A DNA stretch of 64,000 nt from Microbacterium sp. M28 (GTDB lineage Bacteria; Actinomycetota; Actinomycetes; Actinomycetales; Microbacteriaceae). Of this stretch, positions 19,437 through 28,240 are shown one piece after another. Position 1 is the first letter of the stretch, and the number at the start of each line of letters is the position of its first letter. The notes under the pieces were generated by a model. The model had not been told where the DNA came from. It saw nothing but the letters and a program-made list of their open reading frames with translations, and searched no databases. The stretch covers positions 682,001-746,000 of the forward strand of contig NZ_CP107546.1 in NCBI RefSeq assembly GCF_025836995.1, in the 5' to 3' direction. The position numbers were made by a program, and so were the translations under genes.

Positions 19437-19658
19437 ATGGCTAAGAAAGACGGTGTCATCGAAATCGAGGGCGTCGTGTCCGAGGCGCTGCCCAACGCGA
19501 TGTTCCGCGTCGAGCTCACCAACGGACACAAGGTCCTTGCAACGATCTCCGGAAAGATGCGGCAGAACTACATCCGCATCATCCCCGAGGACCGCGTGGT
19601 CGTGGAGCTCAGCCCCTACGACCTGACCCGCGGCCGCATCGTCTACCGCTACCGCTGA
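19437..19658 (+). CDS. infA: Translation initiation factor IF-1
   Basis: 73 residues, [25 protein letters not shown] onward, the complete OB-fold IF-1. ATG 19437 is chosen because the length and N-terminus match the family exactly; a longer in-frame opening from 19362 is not conserved-looking. IF-1 blocks the A site during initiation. It heads the alpha operon (infA-rpmJ-rpsM-rpsK-rpoA-rplQ). Confidence 0.97.
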   Translation: MAKKDGVIEIEGVVSEALPNAMFRVELTNGHKVLATISGKMRQNYIRIIPEDRVVVELSPYDLTRGRIVYRYR

Positions 19659-19723
19659 TCGGTCGAGAAGTAACACCCCAGGCATTCACGCCTGCCCGGT
19701 GAAGACAGCGAACAGGAAACACA

Positions 19724-19840
19724 ATGAAGGTCAACCCCAGCGTCAAGCCCATCTGCGATCACTGCAAGGTGATCCGCCGCCACGGCCGCGTCATGGTGAT
19801 CTGCAAGAGCAACCCGCGCCACAAGCAGCGCCAGGGCTGA
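19724..19840 (+). CDS. rpmJ: 50S ribosomal protein L36
   Basis: A 38-codon gene, easily missed because of its size: [21 protein letters not shown] onward to NPRHKQRQG. The zinc ligands C11, C14, C27 and H33 are all present, so this is the zinc-binding form rather than the zinc-free paralogue that replaces it under zinc starvation. ACAGGAAACACA upstream provides the ribosome binding site. It lies between infA and rpsM as usual. Confidence 0.95.
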   Translation: MKVNPSVKPICDHCKVIRRHGRVMVICKSNPRHKQRQG

Positions 19841-19876
19841 GCTCGCCGATCTGACTCCACAATTCAATACACAAAG

Positions 19877-19939
19877 GCAGGATCAGAACCCACTCCGGTG
19901 GGGGACACCTCGGGGCGGAGGCCCGGGCACCGATCCTGC
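19877..19939 (+). promoter_or_regulatory. Structured RNA element between rpmJ and rpsM
   Basis: An 8-bp closing stem (GCAGGATC with GATCCTGC) encloses CCCAC-TCCG-GTGGG (19889-19902) and CCTC-GGGGCG-GAGG (19908-19921), giving a three-way-junction-like shape. It ends about 32 nt before the rpsM start, the position expected for a ribosomal protein autoregulatory leader. Confidence 0.4.
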
Positions 19940-19971
19940 TCCACACCTCCACCACAATTCAGGAGATTCGC

Positions 19972-20346
19972 ATGGCACGTCTTGCCGGCGTTGACATCCC
20001 GCGCGATAAGCGCGTGGTGATCGCACTTACGTACATCTACGGCGTTGGCCGTACCCGCTCGGTCGAGATCCTCAAGGCCACCGAGATCGACGAGTCGATC
20101 CGCGTGAAGGACCTGAGCGACGACCAGCTCATCGCACTCCGCGACTACATCGAAGGCAACTACAAGGTGGAGGGTGACCTGCGCCGCGAGGTCGCCGCAG
20201 ACATCCGCCGCAAGGTCGAGATCGGTTCCTACGAGGGCATCCGCCACCGTCGTGGCCTTCCGGTCCGCGGTCAGCGCACCAAGACCAACGCCCGTACCCG
20301 CAAGGGCCCGAAGCGCACCGTCGCCGGTAAGAAGAAGGCCCGCTAA
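19972..20346 (+). CDS. rpsM: 30S ribosomal protein S13
   Basis: 124 residues starting [25 protein letters not shown]13 forms bridges between the 30S head and 50S and contacts the P-site tRNA through its basic C-terminal tail ([13 protein letters not shown]). The conserved [21 protein letters not shown] is intact. A 131-nt upstream gap contains a folded RNA element; rpsK follows after 30 nt. Confidence 0.98.
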   Translation: MARLAGVDIPRDKRVVIALTYIYGVGRTRSVEILKATEIDESIRVKDLSDDQLIALRDYIEGNYKVEGDLRREVAADIRRKVEIGSYEGIRHRRGLPVRGQRTKTNARTRKGPKRTVAGKKKAR

Positions 20347-20376
20347 GCAGCGGCCAGGGAATAGGAGAAAACTTTC

Positions 20377-20775
20377 ATGGCTGCACCCAAGGCCGCCGCG
20401 CGCAAGCCGCGCCGCAAGGAAAAGAAGAACATCGCGCTGGGCCAGGCCCACATCAAGTCGACGTTCAACAACACGATCGTTTCGATCACCGACCCGTCCG
20501 GCGCTGTCATCAGCTGGGCATCCTCCGGTGGCGTGGGCTTCAAGGGCTCCCGCAAGTCGACCCCGTACGCGGCCGGCATGGCCGCTGAGTCGGCTGCGCG
20601 CCAGGCTCAGGAGCACGGTGTCAAGAAGGTCGACGTCTTCGTGAAGGGTCCGGGTTCGGGCCGCGAGACCGCGATCCGCTCGCTGCAGGCCGCAGGCCTC
20701 GAGGTGGGTTCGATCCAGGACGTCACGCCCCAGGCTCACAACGGCTGCCGTCCGCCGAAGCGCCGTCGCGTCTGA
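20377..20775 (+). CDS. rpsK: 30S ribosomal protein S11
   Basis: 132 residues. S11 lines the mRNA exit on the platform. The conserved [18 protein letters not shown] and the C-terminal [18 protein letters not shown] are present. In mycobacteria rpsD (S4) would follow; here a terminator and rpoA follow instead, as in Streptomyces. Confidence 0.98.
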   Translation: MAAPKAAARKPRRKEKKNIALGQAHIKSTFNNTIVSITDPSGAVISWASSGGVGFKGSRKSTPYAAGMAAESAARQAQEHGVKKVDVFVKGPGSGRETAIRSLQAAGLEVGSIQDVTPQAHNGCRPPKRRRV

Positions 20776-20782
20776 TTTCGTT

Positions 20783-20819
20783 CGAGGATGCCGGTCCCGT
20801 CACGGGGCCGGCATCCTCG
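20783..20819 (+). terminator. Hairpin between rpsK and rpoA
   Basis: A 17-bp stem with one G-U pair and a 3-nt loop, starting 8 nt after the rpsK stop. It may attenuate transcription so that rpoA-rplQ is expressed partly from its own promoter. The remaining 75 nt contain CATATAG inside a CACATG-12nt-CATGTG inverted repeat (20854-20877), a possible promoter/operator. Confidence 0.6.
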
Positions 20820-20894
20820 CCGCAGGTTTCCACAACTCAAGAACCTCACCCACCACATGTCATATAGCGGGCATGTGATCGAAAGGAACACACA

Positions 20895-21884
20895 GTGCTC
20901 ATCGCACAGCGTCCCACACTGACCGAGGAAAAGATCGTCGAGAACCGGAGCCGGTTCATCATCGAGCCGCTCGAGCCCGGTTTCGGCTACACCATCGGCA
21001 ACGCGCTGCGTCGCAGCCTGCTCTCGTCGATCCCCGGCGCTGCTGTCACCAGCATCCGCATCGACGGCGTGCTGCACGAGTTCAGCACCATCCCCGGCGT
21101 GAAGGAGGATGTCACCGAGATCATCCTCAACATCAAGCAGCTGGTCGTCTCCAGCGAGCGTGACGAGCCCATCACCGCGTACCTGCGCAAGACCGGCGCC
21201 GGTGAGGTCACCGCAGCCGACATCTCGGCCCCGGCCGGTGTCGAGGTGCACAACCCCGAGCTCGTCATCGCGACCCTGAACGACACCGCGAAGTTCGAGC
21301 TGGAGCTCACCATCGAGCGCGGCCGCGGCTACGTGTCGGCCACGCAGAACCGCAACGAGTACGCCGAGGCCGGTCAGATCCCGATCGACTCGATCTACTC
21401 GCCGGTCCTCAAGGTCAGCTACCGCGTCGACGCCACCCGTGCGGGTGAGCGCACCGACTTCGACAAGCTCGTCCTGGATGTCGAGACCAAGTCCTCCATC
21501 AGCCCCCGCGACGCCGTCGCCTCGGCTGCCAAGACCCTCACCGAGCTGTTCGGCCTCGCCCGCGAGCTGAACGTCGAGGCCGAGGGCATCGAGATCGGTC
21601 CGGCGCCGGTGGAGGCCGTCGCCTCCAGCGAACTGTCGATGCCGATCGAGGACCTCGACCTGTCCGTGCGCTCGTACAACTGCCTCAAGCGCGAGGGCAT
21701 CAACACGGTGTCCGAGCTCGTCGCCCTCTCGGAGACGCAGCTCATGAACATCCGCAACTTCGGCCAGAAGTCGGTCGACGAGGTGCGCGACAAGCTCATC
21801 TCGCTCGGTCTGTCGCTCAAGGATTCGGTGCCCGGTTTCGACGGCGCCCACTTCTACGGCGGCAGCGAAGACGAGTCCTTCTGA
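20895..21884 (+). CDS. rpoA: DNA-directed RNA polymerase subunit alpha
   Basis: 329 residues from a GTG start with GAAAGGAA just upstream. The N-terminal dimerisation domain (about 1-230, with [19 protein letters not shown]) assembles the polymerase. The C-terminal domain (about 245-310, [20 protein letters not shown]) binds UP elements and activators. Length is typical of Microbacteriaceae. It is followed after 34 nt by rplQ. Confidence 0.98.
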   Translation: MLIAQRPTLTEEKIVENRSRFIIEPLEPGFGYTIGNALRRSLLSSIPGAAVTSIRIDGVLHEFSTIPGVKEDVTEIILNIKQLVVSSERDEPITAYLRKTGAGEVTAADISAPAGVEVHNPELVIATLNDTAKFELELTIERGRGYVSATQNRNEYAEAGQIPIDSIYSPVLKVSYRVDATRAGERTDFDKLVLDVETKSSISPRDAVASAAKTLTELFGLARELNVEAEGIEIGPAPVEAVASSELSMPIEDLDLSVRSYNCLKREGINTVSELVALSETQLMNIRNFGQKSVDEVRDKLISLGLSLKDSVPGFDGAHFYGGSEDESF

Positions 21885-21918
21885 CCTTCCCGAAATTCTG
21901 ACCAGGAGTTAGACGAAT

Positions 21919-22440
21919 ATGCCTAAGCCCACCAAGGGTCCCCGCCTCGGAGGCGGCCCCGCACACGAGCGCCTGCTGCTTGCCAACCTCGCGGCCGCTC
22001 TGTTCACCCACAAGTCGATCAAGACGACCGAGACCAAGGCCAAGCGCCTGCGTCCGCTCGCTGAGCGCCTGATCACGTTCGCCAAGCGCGGCGACCTGCA
22101 CGCCCGTCGTCGGGTGCTGTCGGTCATCGGCGACAAGTCCGTCGTGCACGAGCTGTTCACCGAGATCGCACCGCTCGTCGCGGACCGCGAGGGTGGCTAC
22201 ACGCGCATCACCAAGGTCGGCAACCGCAAGGGCGACAACGCCCCGATGGCCGTGATCGAGCTCGTCCTCGAGCCCGTCACGCCCAAGAAGAAGGCTGCCA
22301 AGGCTGCTCCGAAGGCCGAGAAGGCTCCGAAGGCCGAGAAGGCCGAAGAGGCTCCGGCTGAAGAGGTCGTCGAGGAGACCACCGAGGCTCCGGCCGAAGA
22401 GGCTCCCGCCGAGGCCGCTGCCGAGGAGAAGTCCGAGTAA
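21919..22440 (+). CDS. rplQ: 50S ribosomal protein L17 with a long acidic tail
   Basis: 173 residues; the L17 core ([40 protein letters not shown]) takes the first 118. The rest is a low-complexity tail of Lys/Ala then Glu/Ala/Pro repeats. Bacterial L17 is usually 120-130 residues. L17 lies near the tunnel exit. The stop is followed by a strong terminator closing the alpha operon. Confidence 0.96.
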   Translation: MPKPTKGPRLGGGPAHERLLLANLAAALFTHKSIKTTETKAKRLRPLAERLITFAKRGDLHARRRVLSVIGDKSVVHELFTEIAPLVADREGGYTRITKVGNRKGDNAPMAVIELVLEPVTPKKKAAKAAPKAEKAPKAEKAEEAPAEEVVEETTEAPAEEAPAEAAAEEKSE

Positions 22441-22455
22441 GCATCCGCTTGCGCA

Positions 22456-22491
22456 CGAAGCCCGCCATCCCGTCAGGGACGGCGGGCTTCG
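22456..22491 (+). terminator. Terminator of the alpha operon
   Basis: A 16-bp stem with one A-C mismatch and a GTCA loop, followed by TCGTTTCCC, 15 nt past the rplQ stop. Confidence 0.8.
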
Positions 22492-22546
22492 TCGTTTCCC
22501 GGCGGATGCCGTGGAAGGATGCTCCTCACGGAGACGAGGAGCGGAC

Positions 22547-23332
22547 ATGCCGGACCAGACGGAGATCGACGAGCGATTGCGCGCCTACTACGGCGGGCTG
22601 TTCGACGAGGATGCCCGGCTGACGACGCGATCGGCGCAGGGGCCGCTCGAGCATCGGCGGACGCAGGAGCTGATCGCCGAGCACATCAGCGCCGGTCGCA
22701 TCCTGGACGTCGGGGGAGGGACCGGTGCCCACGCCCGCGCCCTGCGCGAGCGCGGCCTCGACGTCGTCCTCATCGATCCCGTCCCAGAGCACGTGGCAGC
22801 GGCCTCGGCATCCGGGATCGAGGCGCACCTCGGTGACGCGCGCAGCCTGTCGTTCGCCGACGGCTCCTTCGACGCCGTACTTCTGCTCGGCCCTCTCTAC
22901 CACCTCGCCGCGCGCAGCGAGCGTCTGCAGGCGCTGCGCGAGGCGGGCCGCGTCACTCGGGCAGGCGGCTTCGTCTTCGCGGCCGCGCTGTCCCGTTTCG
23001 TCGCCTTCGGCGCGAACGTGCTCGGCCGTCCCGTCCGTCCGGATCCCATGATGCGCGCGCTCTGGGAACAGGGGACGCCGCGGCCGGGCGACCGGTTCCC
23101 GGCCGGGCACTTCCACACGGCTGAGGAGCTCGGCGAAGAGGTGACGGATGCCGGGCTCGAGGTGCTGGCCGTGCACGGCGTCGAAGGACCGTCCGGACTC
23201 GCCCTGGAGGGCGTGCCCGTCGACCGCACCGACCTGACCGATGCCGCCCTGGCGCTGGCACGGGCGACGAGCGCGGAACCCGGCATCCGCGACTTCAGCG
23301 CCCACCTGCTCGCCGTCGCTCGCGTGCTCTGA
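22547..23332 (+). CDS. SAM-dependent methyltransferase (class I)
   Basis: 261 residues from ATG 22547, chosen for the GAGGAG ribosome binding site. The Rossmann methyltransferase motif I is ILDVGGGTG (residues 52-60), followed by an acidic residue at the end of beta-2 (VVLIDPVPEHV) and the post-motif FDAVLLLGPLYHL. This layout matches small-molecule methyltransferases of the UbiE/Methyltransf_11 type. The insertion at 145-200 may form the substrate lid. Substrate is unknown. It sits between the alpha operon terminator and a TSUP permease with no obvious functional link. Confidence 0.85.
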   Translation: MPDQTEIDERLRAYYGGLFDEDARLTTRSAQGPLEHRRTQELIAEHISAGRILDVGGGTGAHARALRERGLDVVLIDPVPEHVAAASASGIEAHLGDARSLSFADGSFDAVLLLGPLYHLAARSERLQALREAGRVTRAGGFVFAAALSRFVAFGANVLGRPVRPDPMMRALWEQGTPRPGDRFPAGHFHTAEELGEEVTDAGLEVLAVHGVEGPSGLALEGVPVDRTDLTDAALALARATSAEPGIRDFSAHLLAVARVL

Positions 23333-23358
23333 CGGCGGGGCCGTCCGCGACCGCGGAG

Positions 23359-23364
23359 TAGGGT
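23359..23364 (+). promoter_or_regulatory. -10 box TAGGGT giving a leaderless mRNA
   Basis: TAGGGT ends 6 nt before the GTG start of the permease gene, so transcription would begin at the start codon. No ribosome binding site precedes that codon. Confidence 0.5.
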
Positions 23365-23370
23365 GGATGA

Positions 23371-24162
23371 GTGACTGACGCCCGGATCCGACGCGAGCCC
23401 AGGGCATACATGTCCTTCATCGTCATCGGTCTGCTGGCGGGGCTCCTCTCGGGTCTGTTCGGCGTCGGCGGGGGAACCGTCATCGTGCCGCTGCTGGTCC
23501 TGCTGCTCCGATTCGATCAGCGACTGGCGGCCGGCACGTCGCTCGCCGCGATCGTCCCCACGGCCGCCGTCGGAGTGATCTCGTACGCGGTGCACGGCTC
23601 GGTGGCCTGGATCCCCGCGATCATCCTGGCCGCCGGAGCGGTCGTCGGCGCGCAGATCGGAACCCGCCTGCTGCAGCGCATCTCGCAGACCGCTCTGCGG
23701 TGGGGCTTCGTCGCCTTCCTGGTCGTCGTCATCATCAGCCTGTTCGTCGTGATCCCGTCTCGGGACGCCGCCTTCGAGCTGTCCTGGATATCAGGCATCG
23801 CGCTCGTGCTGGTCGGTGTGGGCACCGGCATCCTGTCCGGACTGATCGGTGTCGGCGGAGGCGTCGTCGTGGTTCCGGTGCTGATGCTGGCGTTCGGCAC
23901 GAGCGACCTCGTGGCCAAGGGGACCTCGCTGCTCATGATGATCCCGACCGCGATCTCCGGCACGGTCGGCAATCTCCGGCACCGCAACGTCGACCTCACG
24001 GCGGCCATCACGATCGGCGTCGCGGCCTGTACGACCACGGCTCTCGGCGCGTGGCTGGCGACGCTGATGGATCCGCTCGCCGGCAACATCCTCTTCGCGG
24101 TGTATCTCGTCGTGATCGCCGTGCAGATGTCGCTCAAGGCGATCCGCGGCCGCAGGCGCTGA
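23371..24162 (+). CDS. TSUP (TauE/SafE-like) membrane permease
   Basis: 263 residues with about eight transmembrane helices and the duplicated TSUP signature GLLSGLFGVGGGTVIVPLLV and GLIGVGGGVVVVPVLM. The family exports or imports sulfonates, sulfite, thiosulfate and related anions; the substrate here cannot be told. The GTG at 23371 is supported by a -10 box placed for leaderless initiation. ATG 23410 would remove a 13-residue basic leader and is the alternative. It is convergent with the GH31 gene across a shared hairpin. Confidence 0.87.
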   Translation: MTDARIRREPRAYMSFIVIGLLAGLLSGLFGVGGGTVIVPLLVLLLRFDQRLAAGTSLAAIVPTAAVGVISYAVHGSVAWIPAIILAAGAVVGAQIGTRLLQRISQTALRWGFVAFLVVVIISLFVVIPSRDAAFELSWISGIALVLVGVGTGILSGLIGVGGGVVVVPVLMLAFGTSDLVAKGTSLLMMIPTAISGTVGNLRHRNVDLTAAITIGVAACTTTALGAWLATLMDPLAGNILFAVYLVVIAVQMSLKAIRGRRR

Positions 24163-24168
24163 CCGCAG

Positions 24169-24198
24169 AAGAGGCCGGCCCGGGTGGGCCGACCTCTT
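24169..24198. terminator. Bidirectional terminator between the TSUP permease and GH31 genes
   Basis: A 13-bp stem with one mismatch and a GGGT loop occupies most of the 49 nt between the two convergent stops. It reads AAGAGG on one side and CCTCTT on the other, so it can serve both directions. Confidence 0.65.
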
Positions 24199-24211
24199 GT
24201 GCTGATTCGCG

Positions 24212-27200
24212 CTACTCGCAGTGGAAGGCGGCTTCGCCCCACACGCCGTGCGCGCCGTTGATGCTGCCCGGCGCCTCGACCACCAGGTCGACGTACTGCA
24301 CACCGGCCAGATCCACGTTCACCTTCTCGGGAGCGAAGCCCGGAGTGAACGTGCGCGACTGGTACAGGTTCACGTCATCCCCGTCGACCTTGAAGATCAC
24401 GTTCCCGGCGAAGCCGGCCTCCAGACCCACCTCGGCGGTGAAGGAGCTGCACGCGCCACCGAGGTAATACGTGATCTTCGACTGAGCATGCACGCCGAGT
24501 CCGGTCTCGTAGCGGGGCTGGGTGCCGGTCGCCGGATCGGTGTAGTTGATCGCGAGCGGTGCATCGGGCGACGTCGCCTCATCCTTGTTCGCGACGTTCT
24601 TGCCGATGACGCCCCATCCGTTCGTCGCACTCAGCCACGGCAGCTCGGCTGCCCCGATGGTTCCGGACGGTGCGGGCGGCAAGGGCTGGTCGACGACCTT
24701 CCAGTCGAAGATCTTGACGCGGCTCTCGGTCGGCAGGACGACGTAGGCGAGCTCCTTGGCCGGATTCAGTCGGATCAGGTTCGAGTACACCTGGTAGGGC
24801 GATGTCGTGTACTCGTACACGTCGGGGTTGGACGCGCTGTTGCGCCCGAGCGATCGGATCGCCAGAGTGGCACCGCCCAGACCGGATGCCTGCGGCAGCC
24901 AGTTCGGGAAGAAGACGCCCTGCGTCGAAACGGTGCCATCCGTGTAGTGCAGCTCGAACTTCGGGGTCACACCACCTCCGGATGCGGCTGACGCGAGCAC
25001 CGCCAGATGGGTGCCGGTGCCCCGCAGCGCGATCGTCTGCCCGGCCGGTGCGACGGAATCCGCTGCGCCTGCCGGGGCGGGCCAGGTGTACGAGATCGCT
25101 GCATCACCGTCACCGACCGCCACCGTCGTCCCCGGTGAGACCCCGGCGCGAGCCAGCGCTTCGGCCGAGAACGTCGCGCCGCCCCCGTCGAAGTCGCCGG
25201 CCTTCGCCGCGTCGATCGACGTGACGGCATCCGCGTTGTACGCACCGGCCAGAGAGCCGTAGGCGACGTACAGCTGGTTGGCTCCGGACGCCGTGCTCTT
25301 CGCCTTCTGCGAGGAGTACGAAGCCTCGATCGACACGGTCTGCAGGCCTCCGGCGGTGCCCTCGGGAACCTCGAACACGAAGCTCGCCGTCGCCGAACCG
25401 CCTGCCTCGACGAGCGGGACCCGGTCGCCGGTCGACGACAGGAGCTTCCAACCCTCCGGAGCGGTCGGGACGAGGACGACGTCCTCCTTCTTCTTCGTCC
25501 CGGTGTTGCGGAAGGTCGCCGTGACCGTGGTCGTGTCGCCCTGGAAGATCCGCTCCTCCACTTCGACCGATACCTCCGCCGCCGACGCATCGGCGTCACG
25601 CCCGCCCACGGCGCTGGTCGCGGTGAGCTCCACCTGCGTGGTCGATGCGGACTTCACGGGCGCCAGCTTGACGGTGATCACACCGCCGGCATCGGCGCCG
25701 TCGAAGAACCAGCCGGATTCGAGCCCGGCGAGTGCGTCGAGCGAGGATGCCTCGGTCAGACGCTTGCCGTCCACCACGACGTTCTTCGGGGCGGAACCGG
25801 TGTGCGCCTCGATCACGTAGGGACGCGCGTCGGCCTTGCCTTCGTAGGAGCCCTCCCGCTGTCCGATGGTCACCGTCACGGAGCCCTTCTTGCCCGCTGA
25901 GGGCGCCTGGACGGAGAAGGTCTGGGTGCTCGAGTCGCCGGCGGCATGCGCTCGCGTGGTCTTGTCGTCCTCGTACAGGGTGAACGTGCTGTCGCCCTGC
26001 GGGTACACGGAGAGGGTGATCGGTGCATCCTCCGCAGTCACGGCCGAATTGCGAGCGACGATGCCCTGCGGCACCACGGCGCCGGCGCGGACGAAGACGG
26101 GCAGCCTGTCGAGCGGGGCGGCATGGCCGTTGACGACCTGACCGCCCTCGTAGAGCCGGCCGGTCCAGTAGTCGACCCATTGAGTGCCCGCGGGCAGATA
26201 GATCCCGTTGCGCACCGTCGTCTGCGTGAACACCGGTGCGACGAGGTAGTCGTCACCGAGCATGAACTCATTGTTCGCCTCGACGCTGTAGGACCCGGCG
26301 TCCTGCGGGTAGTTCAGTGCGAGCGAGCGCATCATCGGCATGCCGGTGCTGTGCGACTGCTGCGCGAGCGTGTAGATGTACGGCAGGAGCTGCTGGCGCA
26401 GCTGCAGGTACGAACGATTGATCGCCGTGGCCTCCTCGCCGTACAGCCACGGCCGCTTGTCGACCGGGGCCCAACCGCTCATGGAGTACAGGGCCGGGGC
26501 GAAAGCCTTCCACTGCAGGTCGCGCACGTAGCTCTCCGCGGAGCCCCCGAAGATGCCGTCGACGTCTCCGGTCGTGAAGGCCAGGCCCGAGTTGCCGGCG
26601 CCGGTGAGCGCCGAGATCTGCCACCGGACTGCGTCCAGACTCCCGGTGTGGTCGCCGGTCCACTGCATGCCGCACCGCTGCGACCCCGCCCAGCCCTCCA
26701 CCATGAGAGACGTGCCGCGGGCATCCGAGTGGTCCTCGATCCCCTGGTGGGCGGCTTCGCAGCCGGTCAGCGCGAGACGGTAGCCCTCGCCGACCCAGGC
26801 CACATCGAGCTTGCGCAGGCGGATGCCGGCCTCACCCACCTCGTACTCCTGCTCCGTCAGCGAGCGCTGGGTCCACAGTCCCGTCTTCAGCCCGGTCTCC
26901 GCTTCGATGGCGGCGACGGTCTCCGGGAGCTCCTGGTACTCGCAGCCGTAGCCGTCGTTGACCAGCATCCATCCGGCGGGCATGTCGTTCTCGACGAAAC
27001 CCTTCGCCACATCGAGGGACTGCGGGGTGGTCAGCTTCGACGGCGTGCGGGCGCCCTGATAGGTGGGATTGGACCGGTTGTAGCAGTCGGCATCGCCGTA
27101 TTCCAGGGCGTAGATCGGAGGCAGCAGGGGGCGACCGGTCAGCTGCGTGTACGACTCGAGCGCCTGCCCGTAGTCCCCGACGAAGTAGTACGCGTCGAAA

Positions 27201-28003
27201 CGGCGCTCCTGGTGAGTGGTGGTGCCGTTCTTGAAGTCATAAGTGCCGGGGGCGAAGGTGTTGCGCAGGACCCCGTAGCCCTGCGACGTCATGTAGTACG
27301 GCACCGCATTCGGGTTGCCGCCGTCGTCCCAGTCGTAGCTGGACGCGATGTTGATGACCGATCCGGTGTGGATGCTGCGGCCGTTCTGCATGCCGCCGCC
27401 GAGGAACTGCTCGCCGTCCTGGGCCGAGAGGTGCTGGGTCGCCGTCGTCGCGCCGAAGGAGATCGGGGCGGATTCGGCGAACAGCACGGTGCCGTCCGCA
27501 CGCGCGGCGGCGATCGTCGACGTCGCGCGGTCGATCGTCACCACCGCCGACTTCGATGCGATCCGGATGCTGTCGCCCTCCGTCACCGTGACCGCTGCCC
27601 CGCCGAACGAGTCGGTGCCGACGACGATGTTCGCGCTGCGGGCCGGGTCGTTCTGCGAGGTGTTCGCCGGGTCCGTGAAGTCGCCCGATGGGTCGGCTTC
27701 GATGCGGAAAGTCCCGTCTTCCAGGAAAGTGACCCGAAGCGAGCCGTGCTCGGCGCTGAGCGTCACGGCGGATCCCTTCTGGCTCACGCCGGTGATCGCG
27801 CCGAGGGGGGTGCCGTTCGCATCGACTCCGACCTGGGCGGACACGGGTTTCGGGACGATCGGGGTCGGGGCGGAAGCCGCAGCGGCCGCAGGTGCAGCGG
27901 CCACGGCCGGAACGGCGGTGAAGCCGATTCCCGTGGCTGCCAGGACCGCTGCGAGGCCGACAGCGGTCACTCGCCGTCGCGTGCGTGCAGAGTTCAACTT
28001 CAT
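24212..28003 (-). CDS. Large secreted GH31-family alpha-glycosidase with NEW3 and NPCBM-type domains
   Basis: 1263 residues from ATG 28003, chosen because GAGGA lies 5 nt upstream; ATGs at 28009 and 28018 are alternatives. A Sec signal peptide (basic start, hydrophobic 15-35, AVAAAP cleavage region) marks export. The GH31 barrel spans about 230-620 with presumed nucleophile D400 (KLDVAWVG) and acid/base D451 (WTGDHTGS). A DUF5110-like segment (SVYPQGDSTFTLYEDD) follows, then a NEW3-like Ig domain (about 860-960), an unassigned beta domain, and a C-terminal NPCBM-like module. The DVAWVG form resembles alpha-galactosidase or alpha-N-acetylgalactosaminidase branches of GH31 rather than alpha-glucosidases, so the substrate is unsettled. 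No sugar transporter lies nearby. Confidence 0.85.
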   Translation of the reverse strand: MKLNSARTRRRVTAVGLAAVLAATGIGFTAVPAVAAAPAAAAASAPTPIVPKPVSAQVGVDANGTPLGAITGVSQKGSAVTLSAEHGSLRVTFLEDGTFRIEADPSGDFTDPANTSQNDPARSANIVVGTDSFGGAAVTVTEGDSIRIASKSAVVTIDRATSTIAAARADGTVLFAESAPISFGATTATQHLSAQDGEQFLGGGMQNGRSIHTGSVINIASSYDWDDGGNPNAVPYYMTSQGYGVLRNTFAPGTYDFKNGTTTHQERRFDAYYFVGDYGQALESYTQLTGRPLLPPIYALEYGDADCYNRSNPTYQGARTPSKLTTPQSLDVAKGFVENDMPAGWMLVNDGYGCEYQELPETVAAIEAETGLKTGLWTQRSLTEQEYEVGEAGIRLRKLDVAWVGEGYRLALTGCEAAHQGIEDHSDARGTSLMVEGWAGSQRCGMQWTGDHTGSLDAVRWQISALTGAGNSGLAFTTGDVDGIFGGSAESYVRDLQWKAFAPALYSMSGWAPVDKRPWLYGEEATAINRSYLQLRQQLLPYIYTLAQQSHSTGMPMMRSLALNYPQDAGSYSVEANNEFMLGDDYLVAPVFTQTTVRNGIYLPAGTQWVDYWTGRLYEGGQVVNGHAAPLDRLPVFVRAGAVVPQGIVARNSAVTAEDAPITLSVYPQGDSTFTLYEDDKTTRAHAAGDSSTQTFSVQAPSAGKKGSVTVTIGQREGSYEGKADARPYVIEAHTGSAPKNVVVDGKRLTEASSLDALAGLESGWFFDGADAGGVITVKLAPVKSASTTQVELTATSAVGGRDADASAAEVSVEVEERIFQGDTTTVTATFRNTGTKKKEDVVLVPTAPEGWKLLSSTGDRVPLVEAGGSATASFVFEVPEGTAGGLQTVSIEASYSSQKAKSTASGANQLYVAYGSLAGAYNADAVTSIDAAKAGDFDGGGATFSAEALARAGVSPGTTVAVGDGDAAISYTWPAPAGAADSVAPAGQTIALRGTGTHLAVLASAASGGGVTPKFELHYTDGTVSTQGVFFPNWLPQASGLGGATLAIRSLGRNSASNPDVYEYTTSPYQVYSNLIRLNPAKELAYVVLPTESRVKIFDWKVVDQPLPPAPSGTIGAAELPWLSATNGWGVIGKNVANKDEATSPDAPLAINYTDPATGTQPRYETGLGVHAQSKITYYLGGACSSFTAEVGLEAGFAGNVIFKVDGDDVNLYQSRTFTPGFAPEKVNVDLAGVQYVDLVVEAPGSINGAHGVWGEAAFHCE

Positions 28004-28019
28004 CGTCATCCTCATCATC

Positions 28020-28069
28020 TGTGATTGATTTTGCAGATATCGCGCAACAACCGATCACATCGCATCACA
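28020..28069. promoter_or_regulatory. TGTGAT/ATCACA half-sites upstream of the GH31 gene
   Basis: TGTGAT at 28020-28025 faces two ATCACA copies at 28054-28059 and 28064-28069, the latter exactly 10 bp apart (one helical turn). The spacing suggests a regulator binding site controlling the glycosidase, the divergent gene, or both. The 237-nt divergent gap holds little else apart from two TATCCGC direct repeats (28194 and 28207). Confidence 0.35.
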
Positions 28070-28240
28070 AAACAATGGTGCTCGTCAAGACCTCGGTACT
28101 ATTGCGACGTACCGGACACAGGCGCGATCCGCGGCCGCAGGCGCTCAGAGCACCGGTCGGGGGAGCGGCGGATGCCGAAAGTGAAGAAACGCTTATCCGC
28201 ACCTCATATCCGCCTCACGAACGGCCGACACCATGGGGTC

